From Saccharothrix syringae (GTDB lineage Bacteria > Actinomycetota > Actinomycetes > Mycobacteriales > Pseudonocardiaceae), in NCBI RefSeq assembly GCF_009498035.1, contig NZ_CP034550.1, positions 4,030,001 through 4,094,000 on the forward strand: a DNA stretch of 64,000 nucleotides. The letters are read 5' to 3'. The notes below the pieces were generated by a model. It saw only the letters and a program-made list of their open reading frames with translations, was not told the DNA's origin and did not search any database. Below are positions 41,300 to 48,007 of this stretch, one piece after another (the first letter of the stretch is position 1; each line of letters opens with the position of its first letter). A program made the translations under genes and the position numbers.

Positions 41300-41760
41300 C
41301 CGAGCACAGCGTGGTCCTGACGGCCTCGGTGCCCGCGGACGAGGTCTTCGCCCTGCTGCGACGGCAGGAGCGGTTCCCCGACGTGTCGGCCGACATCGAG
41401 TCGGTGGCGGCGGAGGGGGAGGACCGGTACCGGTACGCGCTGCGCTTCCGCGGTGGGGTGGCGCACTGGGTGCAGCGGGTCGAGGTCGAGGGGCGGGTGC
41501 TGCGGTTCGAGCAGGTCGAAGGCGATTTCGTGGCGCTCGGCGGTGCGTGGGAGGTCGTGCCGGTCGAAGGGGGGAGCGAGGTGACGTACCGGGTGTCGTT
41601 CCGGACCAGCGTGCCGCACCTGGCCGGGGCGATCGACCCGATGATCGCGCGGGTGCTGCTGCGGGCCGCGGTGGCCGTGGTGACCGGGCTGGCCGGGCCG
41701 GCGCGGGTGGTCGAGGGTGCGGCGGCCCTGCACGACGAGATCTCCGTGGTGGGTTCCTGA
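41296..41760 (+). CDS. SRPBCC/polyketide-cyclase-like protein
   Basis: A 154-aa START/Bet-v-1-like protein: helix-grip pattern with SVVLTASVPADEVFALLRRQERFPDVSADIESV at the N-terminus, alternating strands, and a long C-terminal helix (IDPMIARVLLRAAVAVVTGL). It resembles COQ10/cyclase-type proteins that bind small hydrophobic molecules or shape cyclisation. It is the last gene of the operon, overlapping the aldehyde dehydrogenase by four bases. Its stop codon lies at the start of a 25-bp repeat array. Exact role unknown. Confidence 0.78.
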   Translation: MTEHSVVLTASVPADEVFALLRRQERFPDVSADIESVAAEGEDRYRYALRFRGGVAHWVQRVEVEGRVLRFEQVEGDFVALGGAWEVVPVEGGSEVTYRVSFRTSVPHLAGAIDPMIARVLLRAAVAVVTGLAGPARVVEGAAALHDEISVVGS

Positions 41761-41870
41761 TCCACCGGGAGCCCAGGGTTCCCGGTCCACCGGGAGTCGT
41801 GGGTTCCCGGCCCACGGGTGCTGTGGGCTTCCGGCCCGCGGGGTGCCGTGGGTTCCCGACCCGCCGGGTG
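41747..41870. repeat. 25-bp tandem repeat array at the 3' end of the cluster
   Basis: Four full units of 24-25 bp start at 41762, 41787, 41812 and 41836, and a partial fifth at 41861. Each is close to CCACCGGGAG followed by GTGGGTTCCCGGC. A further half unit (GTGGGTTCCTGAT) reaches back into the last codons and stop of the SRPBCC gene. Units differ by several bases. No spacers separate them, so this is not a CRISPR array. Confidence 0.8.
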
Positions 41871-42229
41871 AGGGAGCGGCCGCAGGGGTGTGGCCGCTGC
41901 TGCCGGGGGGCCGCGTGGGTCCGTCGCCGTCGGGTCGTCCGGTGGCGGGCACGCGTTGGTCCCCCGGCAGATCACTTTCTGCTCAGCACCCGCCAAGCTT
42001 CCAGCCCCGCCCTGCCCCACGCTGCCCTGGCCCGCCCTGGCCTGGCCCGCCGCAGCCTGCCCTGCCCCGTCCCGCCTCAGCTCGCCCTACCCGCCCCGCC
42101 CTTGTCCCTGCCCGCCCCACCCTCCTGCCTCGAACAATCACCCTCCGCAATCCCAGCCCCACGAAATTCCCACTTTCGTGGCAACACGATGAGGTGTTTG
42201 GTCCCCCTCCCGCTGCGAAACCTGGTGGT
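41871..42229. other. Non-coding pyrimidine-rich region with G4-capable minus strand
   Basis: No gene was found here. From about 41995 to 42130 the plus strand is strongly C/T-biased (repeats of CCCGCC and CCTGCC). The minus strand at 42085-42118 has six runs of three or four G separated by one to four bases and could fold into a G-quadruplex. Close to 42170 is CGAAATTCCCACTTTCGTGG, which contains an imperfect inverted repeat and may belong to the promoter of the hydrolase gene. Confidence 0.55.
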
Positions 42230-43123
42230 ATGACTCGTTCGCACGAACCCGTCACCGTCAGCCACCGCACCGTCGACGTCGACGGCATCGAGATCTTCTA
42301 CCGCGAGGCGGGCCCCGAGGACGCGCCGGTCCTCCTCCTCCCGCACGGCTACCCCTCCTCCTCGTTCCAGTTCCGCAACCTCATGCCCGCCCTGGGCGAC
42401 CGCTGGCGGTGCGTCGCGCCCGACTACCCCGGTTTCGGCTACAGCGCCACCCCCGCCCCCGACCGCTTCTCCTACACCTTCACCGGCTACGCCGACTTCC
42501 TGCGCCGCTTCACCGAGGTGCTGGGACTGACCCGCTACGCGATCTACCTCCACGACTACGGCACCCAGTTCGGCCTGAAGCTGGCCATGCACGCCCCCGA
42601 CCGCGTCACCGCCCTGATCATCCAGAACGGCGACGTCTACGAGGACCAGCACGGCCCGAAGTACAAGCCGCTCAAGGACTACTGGTCCAACCCCACCGAC
42701 GAGGGCCGCGCCGAGTTGGCCACCGCGGTGACCGAGGAGGGCTTCCGCGACGAGTTCGTCGGCGAGATCCCCGAGCACCTGGTCGACCGGGTCAGCCCCG
42801 ACCTGTGGCGGCTGTCGTGGTCGCTGATGGACCGGCCGGACCGCCGGGAGAACCTGGTCAACCTCATCGCCGACCAGGCGCGCACCCTGGACTGGTTCGC
42901 CGACGAGCAGGCGTACCTGCGCGAGCACCAACCGCCCACCCTCATCGTGTGGGGCCCGCACGACGGGTACATGCCCGAGGGCGCCGCCCGCGCCTACCTG
43001 CGCGACCTGCCCGACGCCGAGCTGCACCTGATCGAGGGCGGCCACTGGGCGCTGGAGACCAACCTCGACGAGATCGTCCCGCTGGTCCGCGACTTCCTGG
43101 ACCGGACCCTGCCCACGCCGTGA
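42230..43123 (+). CDS. Alpha/beta hydrolase, epoxide hydrolase/dehalogenase-like
   Basis: A 297-aa alpha/beta hydrolase. The oxyanion segment LLPHGYPSSSFQFRNL is at about 42-57. The nucleophile elbow is AIYLHDYGTQFGLKLA, with Asp as nucleophile as in epoxide hydrolases and haloalkane dehalogenases. The acid is the Asp in WGPHDGYMPEG and the base the His in EGGHWALETN. Substrate cannot be told from sequence. The ATG at 42230 lacks a clear ribosome site. It is a single-gene unit with a strong terminator and is not coupled to the cluster upstream. Confidence 0.88.
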   Translation: MTRSHEPVTVSHRTVDVDGIEIFYREAGPEDAPVLLLPHGYPSSSFQFRNLMPALGDRWRCVAPDYPGFGYSATPAPDRFSYTFTGYADFLRRFTEVLGLTRYAIYLHDYGTQFGLKLAMHAPDRVTALIIQNGDVYEDQHGPKYKPLKDYWSNPTDEGRAELATAVTEEGFRDEFVGEIPEHLVDRVSPDLWRLSWSLMDRPDRRENLVNLIADQARTLDWFADEQAYLREHQPPTLIVWGPHDGYMPEGAARAYLRDLPDAELHLIEGGHWALETNLDEIVPLVRDFLDRTLPTP

Positions 43124-43125
43124 GC

Positions 43126-43179
43126 CACGACCGGTCGCGGGGGCGCGAAGTGGGGGAAGCGGCCCCGTGACCGGTCGTG
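43126..43179 (+). terminator. Long stem-loop terminator after hydrolase gene
   Basis: CACGACCGGTCGCGGGG (43126-43142) pairs with CCCCGTGACCGGTCGTG (43163-43179), a 17-bp stem with a single G-T wobble, three bases after the stop codon. Confidence 0.75.
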
Positions 43180-43258
43180 CCCCGGCGACGGCACCCGGGA
43201 CCGTTGTCCGACAAGCGGGTCCGCCCGCCCCCTGCGGCCGCGCGAACTCAGGCTCGTC

Positions 43259-44274
43259 TCAGGAGGCCCGCTCGATCCCGGTCAGCATGGCGACCACGCT
43301 GTGGGGCGCGTCGTCACCGAGCATGACCTCGTAGGTGTCGTCCCCTCCCGCAGCGGCCGCACGCGCGAACACGGCCTGTTCGTACCCGGCGAGCGCGGCC
43401 TCCACGTCGTCGGGGCGCGCGGCGATGGCCCGGCCGAGTTCGGCGCCGTCCAGCATGGCCAGGTTGGCGCCCTCGCCGTTGGGCGGCATGAGGTGGGCGG
43501 CGTCGCCGAGCAGGGTCACCCCGGGGACGCGGTCCCAGCGGTGCCCGGTCGGCAGCGCGTGGAGGCGGCGCAGGACCGGCGGGGTGTCGCTGTCGGTGAT
43601 CAGGGCGGTGAGTTCGGGGGCCCAGCCGTCGAACTCCTCGACGACCCGCGCCGTCACGGCGGCGTCACCGGCGAGCCAGTCCCGCGGCTTCAGCAGTTGC
43701 GCGTACGCGTGGAGCGTCCCGTCCCCCTCCCGGTGGGCCAGGATGCCCCTGCCCGGCGCGAGCGCGAAGAGCGTCCCGGCGCCGACCGCCGCCGCGGCGA
43801 CCACGCGCCGTCCGCGCCGACGAGCAGGCTCGTGACGACGGTGGTGCCGTCGGCCAGGCCCACCTCGTGGCGGCCCTCGCCCAGTGCCCGCGCACCGGTC
43901 ACCTCGCGCCCCCACCGGACCGCGCCGCGCGGGAGCGAGTCGAGCAGCAGGTGCCGCAGCTCGCCGCGCTGCACCTCGGGACGCTCGCCGGTGCCGTCGT
44001 CGGGTCGGTCGAGCAGGACGGTCCCGTCCGCGTCGAGGACCCGGTAGGACTCGCGGCCTTCGAGGACGAGTGCGCGGAACCCCTCGGTCAGGCCCGCCGC
44101 CTCCAGCGCCGACTGGCCGGTCCGGGGGTGGATGTCGAGCATCCCGCCCTGGCGGCGCGAGGTGGGTGAGGGTTCCGCCTCGTAGACGGTGACCGGGATG
44201 CCGTGCACGTGCAGGACGCGGGCCAGCACGAGGCCGCCGAGGCCGGCGCCGATGATCGTGACCGGTGTGGCCAT
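43259..44274 (-). pseudogene. TetX-like FAD monooxygenase, broken by internal deletion and frameshift
   Basis: The 5' part (from ATG at 44274) encodes a clear FAD-monooxygenase start, VTIIGAGLGGLVLARVLHVH, with RRQGGMLDIHPRTGQSALEAAGL and LLVGADGAWS. Near 43800 this frame loses sense. A different frame continues with GAGTLFALAPGRGILAHREG, VTLLGDAAHLMPPNGEGAN (second FAD motif) and a normal end at 43259. Family members have about 35 residues between GADGAWSR and the LFALAPGRG segment, so a stretch of about 100 bp with a frame change has been lost. The protein cannot be made intact. It is divergent from a TetR gene, the usual layout of a drug- or quinone-inactivating oxidoreductase. Confidence 0.8.
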
Positions 44275-44933
44275 GGGGTCCCCCTTGTTGGGCGGACGCG
44301 CTGTCCAAGGAGCTGATCGTCGCGGTCGCGACCGAACTCCTCGACGCCGGCGGCGAGGCCGCGCTGACCTTCCGCGCGCTCACCGCCCGGCTGAGCACCG
44401 GTTACGGGGCGATCTACCACCACGTCGCGAACAAGAGCGACCTGCTCGCCGCCGCCACCGACGACGTCATCGCCGCCGTCGTGACCGGGGTGGTCGTCGA
44501 CGCGGAGCCGCGGGAGGCCCTGCGCGCCCTCGCCCTGGGCCTGTTCGACGCGATCGACGCGCACCCCTGGGTCGGCGCCCAGCTCGCCCGGGAACCGTGG
44601 CGCCCCGCGCTGCTGGAGGTCTACGAGGGCATCGGCGGGCTGCTCGACGCGCTCGGCGTGCCCGAGCGGGCGCTCCTCGACGCCGCGGGCGCGCTCGTGA
44701 ACTACGTCCTCGGCGTCGCCGGGCAGAACGCCGCGAACGCCCGGGCCCTGGCCGGCGGCGAGGAGGACCGGGCGGACTTCCTGGCCGGCGTCGCCGCCCG
44801 GTGGTCGCGGCTCGACCCCGACAGGTACCCGTTCGCGCACAAGGCCGCGGCGCGGCTGCGCGAGCACGACGACCGCGAGCAGTTCCTCGCCGGTGTCGAC
44901 ATCTTTCTGGCCGGGATCGCGGCGCTCCGGTAG
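44265..44933 (+). CDS. TetR-family regulator
   Basis: A 222-aa regulator. The helix-turn-helix reads ALTFRALTARLSTGYGAIYHHVANKSDLLAAATDDV at about 35-70, and the rest is a helical ligand domain (TetR_C-like, with HPWVGAQLAREPWRPALLE). The start is uncertain: the only in-frame start codon ahead of the domain is GTG at 44265, which overlaps the start of the divergent broken monooxygenase gene. TetR/FAD-monooxygenase pairs are common, and the regulator probably controlled that gene before it decayed. Confidence 0.82.
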   Translation: MWPWGPPCWADALSKELIVAVATELLDAGGEAALTFRALTARLSTGYGAIYHHVANKSDLLAAATDDVIAAVVTGVVVDAEPREALRALALGLFDAIDAHPWVGAQLAREPWRPALLEVYEGIGGLLDALGVPERALLDAAGALVNYVLGVAGQNAANARALAGGEEDRADFLAGVAARWSRLDPDRYPFAHKAAARLREHDDREQFLAGVDIFLAGIAALR

Positions 44934-45431
44934 GCGGGGCACGTCGTCGCGGCACAGCGTCCTCGGCAGTCGTTGGGCCGGCCTGCCCGAGGCCGACACC
45001 GGCGGGTTGCTGCCCGCCGCGCGGCAACCCGCCGGCGCTGCTGGAGCTGCCCGGGACGGATGGGTTCGACCTGCCGGGGACGTCCTCCGCGTCGAGCCGG
45101 GGCGGTGACCCGACCCTGCCGTGGGCCGCCGCCCGCGAGCTGGGCATCGACGTCGGCGCGGGGGCCGCCGCGGGGGCGTCCGGCCCTGTCTCGCCCAGGT
45201 GACCTCCGGTGCCGTGCACACCGGCGACTTCGCCACGGCGATGTCGACCATCGCTAAGAGGCGATCGCCGATGCCGCCGGCGCACCACCGATGACGTACC
45301 CCCGCCAGCACCTGGCGACCGTGCGCGGCCGCCTGGGCGGCGTGCGAGTCCCCGGCCGAACGCGCCGTGTATCGCGGACGTATCCAAAACCGCATACACC
45401 GCCGCAACGGCCCCACCTCTCCAATAAGGCC
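44934..45431. other. Gap with no supported gene
   Basis: About 500 bp between TetR and VanZ. Several short frames cross it in all directions, but none has a start with ribosome site and a recognisable fold. Some plus-strand pieces (for example TLPWAAARELGIDV near 45115 and VTSGAVHTGDFATAMSTIAK near 45200) read like remains of a coding region in two frames, so a decayed gene is possible. Confidence 0.35.
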
Positions 45432-46139
45432 ATGACGCAGAGCGCACCCCCGTCAGCGCCGCCCCGCCGCACGCGCGGGATCGTGCTCGTCTGCCTGGCG
45501 GTCCTATGCCTGGCGGCCGTGCTGTTCGTCGTGCGGCGGCCGCTCATGATGTCCGCTCCGGCGTGCCTGGCCGGGCGGTGGCACGGCTGCCTCGACACGG
45601 AGAACGGCGTGCTGCTCATGACGCTGGTCACGCTCCCGCCGGCGTTCCTGGTGGCGTGCGCCCTGGCACTGCGCCGGCGTGCCGCCGGGGTCGCCTTCGC
45701 GTGGCGGAGGTCGTTGGCCGAGGTGGGCATGGTCCACGGGACGGTGCCGTTCGTGTGGATGACCCTGATGCCGGGCCCGGGTGCCGGCACCGTCCCCGGT
45801 CGGGTGAGCCTGGTCCCGCTGCGGGACCTGGTCACCATGGGGCCGCTCGGGATCGGCGGCAACCTGCTGGTCTTCGCGGCGCTCGGGTTCTTCGCCCCGG
45901 TGCGGTTCGCGGCGCTGGCGTCCGTGACGCGGGTCCTCGCGCTCGGGGCGGGCTGCTCGGTCCTGGTCGAGACCGCCCAGTACGCCCTGCAGCTCGACCG
46001 GGTGTCCTCCGTGGACGACGTGCTGGTCAACGCCGCCGGCGCGGTGCTGGCCGGGCTGGCGTCGCGCCGCTGGTGGCACCCCGGCGGCCCGACCCCGCCC
46101 CGCGACCGGGCCGGCGGGTTCAGTGCGACTCGCGGCTGA
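45432..46139 (+). CDS. VanZ-family membrane protein
   Basis: A 235-aa membrane protein with about five predicted helices. The VanZ signature is seen in NLLVFAALGFFAPVRF and ETAQYALQLDRVSSVDDVLVNAAGAVLAGL. VanZ-like proteins are widespread in actinomycetes; the founding member gives low teicoplanin resistance, but most have unknown roles. I chose the ATG at 45432 since the first membrane helix (GIVLVCLAVLCLAAVLFVV) follows closely; the longer frame adds a charged, unlikely stretch. Its end overlaps the convergent dehydratase gene by 20 bp. Confidence 0.85.
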   Translation: MTQSAPPSAPPRRTRGIVLVCLAVLCLAAVLFVVRRPLMMSAPACLAGRWHGCLDTENGVLLMTLVTLPPAFLVACALALRRRAAGVAFAWRRSLAEVGMVHGTVPFVWMTLMPGPGAGTVPGRVSLVPLRDLVTMGPLGIGGNLLVFAALGFFAPVRFAALASVTRVLALGAGCSVLVETAQYALQLDRVSSVDDVLVNAAGAVLAGLASRRWWHPGGPTPPRDRAGGFSATRG

Positions 46140-47829
46140 CCCGCGACCCGCTGGAGCCGAGGAGGAAGTCCAGGTCGGCGCCGGTGTCGGCCTGGAGGAC
46201 GTGGTCGACGTAGAGGCGTTCCCAGCCGCGGCGGGGGGTGGCGAACCCGGCGACGGTGGCGTCGTTGGGCGTGCGGGCGGCCAGCTCCTCGTCGGGCACC
46301 TCGACGTCGATGCGGCGGGCTTCGACGTCCAGGCTGATCACGTCGCCGGTGCGCACCAGGGCGAGCGGGCCGCCGGCAGCGGCCTCGGGTGCCACGTGCA
46401 GCACGACGGTGCCGTAGGCGGTGCCGGACATGCGGCCGTCGCAGACGCGGACCATGTCGCGCACGCCCTGTTCGAGCAGCTTCTTGGGCAGCGGCATGTT
46501 GGCCACCTCGGGCATGCCGGGGTAGCCCCTGGGGCCGCAGCCGCGCAGCACGAGGACGGAGTCGGCGTCCACGTCCAGGTCGGGGTCGTCGACGCGGGCG
46601 TGGAAGTCCTCGACGGAGTCGAACACGACGGCGCGGCCCCGGTGCCGCAGCAGGTGCGGTGACGCCGCGGCCGGCTTGACCAGCGCGCCGCGCGGGGCGA
46701 GGTTGCCGCGCAGCACCGCGATCCCGCCGCGCTCGACCAGGGGTGCCGCGCGGGGGCGGATGACCTCCGGGTCCCAGGTCGGGGCGTCGTCGAGGTAGGA
46801 GACCAGGGGTCTGCCGGTGACGGTCAGCGCGTCGGGGTCGAGCAGGTCGCGGACCTCGCGCAGCACGGCGGGCAGGCCGCCGGCGCGGTGGAGGTCGTCC
46901 ATGAGGAACCGGCCGGCGGGCAGCAGGTCGACCAGCACCGGCACGTCGGAGCCGATGCGGTCGAAGTCGTCCAGGGTCAGGTCGATCCCGAGGCGGCCGG
47001 CGATGGCCAGCAGGTGCACGACGGCGTTGGTCGAGCCGCCGATCGCGGCCAGGGCGACGATGGCGTTGTGGAAGGAAGCCCTGGTCAGGAACGTGCTGGG
47101 GCGGCGGTCGGCGGTGACCAGCTCCACGGTCAGCCGACCGGTGCGGTGGGCGGCCTCCAGCAGGCGGCTGTCCGGGGCCGGGGTGCCCGCCACGCCGGGG
47201 ACGACGGTGCCCAGGGCCTCGGCGACCAGCGCCATGGTCGAGGCGGTGCCCATGGTGTTGCAGTGCCCCCGGCTGCGGATCATCGCCGACTCCGACCGGG
47301 TGAACTGCTCGGCGGACAGCGAGCCGGCGCGCACCTCCTCCGACAGCCGCCACACGTCGGTGCCGCACCCGAGCGGCACGCCGCGGAAGGTGCCGGTGAG
47401 CATGGGGCCGCCGGGCACGACCACGGCGGGCAGGTCGACCGAGGCGGCGGCCATGAGCAGCGACGGGATGGTCTTGTCGCAGCCGCCCAGCAGCACCACG
47501 CCGTCGATCGGGTTGGCGCGCAGCATCTCCTCGGTGGCCATCGCGGCCATGTTGCGCCACAGCATCGCGGTGGGGCGGACCTGCGTCTCGCCCAGCGACA
47601 CCACCGGCAGCTCCAGCGGGATGCCGCCCGCCTCGTGGATGCCGTCGCGCACCGACGCGGCGACCTCGGTCAGGTGGGCGTTGCACGGGGTGAGGTCGGA
47701 GGCGGTGTTGGCGATGGCGATCTGGGGGCGGTCGAAGGCGTCGCCGGGCACGCCCCGCCGCATCCAGGCGCGGTGGATGTAGGCGTTGCGGCCGTCCCCC
47801 GCGTACCACTCGGCGCTCCGGAGCGTCAC
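46120..47829 (-). CDS. IlvD/Edd-family dehydratase (sugar-acid type)
   Basis: A 569-aa Fe-S dehydratase. Cluster cysteines are visible in DLTPCNAHL, LLGGCDKTIPS and VLRGCGPRGYPGMPE. The SAMIRSRGHCNTMGTASTMA and DGRMSGTAYGTVVLHVAPEAAAGGP blocks are typical. The family contains dihydroxyacid dehydratase of branched amino acid synthesis and the L-arabinonate/D-xylonate dehydratases. The SLGETQVRPTAMLWRNMAAM segment and the lone setting favour the sugar-acid group, making 2-keto-3-deoxy acids. GTG at 47829 is chosen for the GGAAGG site nine bases upstream. No other isoleucine/valine gene lies near. Confidence 0.85.
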   Translation of the reverse strand: MTLRSAEWYAGDGRNAYIHRAWMRRGVPGDAFDRPQIAIANTASDLTPCNAHLTEVAASVRDGIHEAGGIPLELPVVSLGETQVRPTAMLWRNMAAMATEEMLRANPIDGVVLLGGCDKTIPSLLMAAASVDLPAVVVPGGPMLTGTFRGVPLGCGTDVWRLSEEVRAGSLSAEQFTRSESAMIRSRGHCNTMGTASTMALVAEALGTVVPGVAGTPAPDSRLLEAAHRTGRLTVELVTADRRPSTFLTRASFHNAIVALAAIGGSTNAVVHLLAIAGRLGIDLTLDDFDRIGSDVPVLVDLLPAGRFLMDDLHRAGGLPAVLREVRDLLDPDALTVTGRPLVSYLDDAPTWDPEVIRPRAAPLVERGGIAVLRGNLAPRGALVKPAAASPHLLRHRGRAVVFDSVEDFHARVDDPDLDVDADSVLVLRGCGPRGYPGMPEVANMPLPKKLLEQGVRDMVRVCDGRMSGTAYGTVVLHVAPEAAAGGPLALVRTGDVISLDVEARRIDVEVPDEELAARTPNDATVAGFATPRRGWERLYVDHVLQADTGADLDFLLGSSGSRVSRESH

Positions 47830-48007
47830 GTGCGACCGCCTTCCACCCGTCGAAACGATGGTCTGACCCGTGGAATGCGAGCAACGATAACCACCTGTCG
47901 GCGGAAGCGACAGAGCCCGCGACGTCGGTGCCCGCGGCCGGCGGTCGACGTCCACGTGCTGGCTGGCGCGGCTGACGGTGGATACCGTGGTGACGGGAGG
48001 TCGGTTG

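Noticed and set aside
41747..41870. CRISPR-like repeat array
   Set aside because: The 25-bp units are directly adjacent without unique spacers and differ from each other; no cas genes are present.
44934..45431. A short gene between TetR and VanZ
   Set aside because: Frames lack a ribosome site and recognisable fold; at best a decayed remnant.
47978..48007. Start of the STAND protein at the upstream GTG (47978)
   Set aside because: GTG at 48008 has a GGGAGG site at good spacing, and the conserved domain starts right after it.
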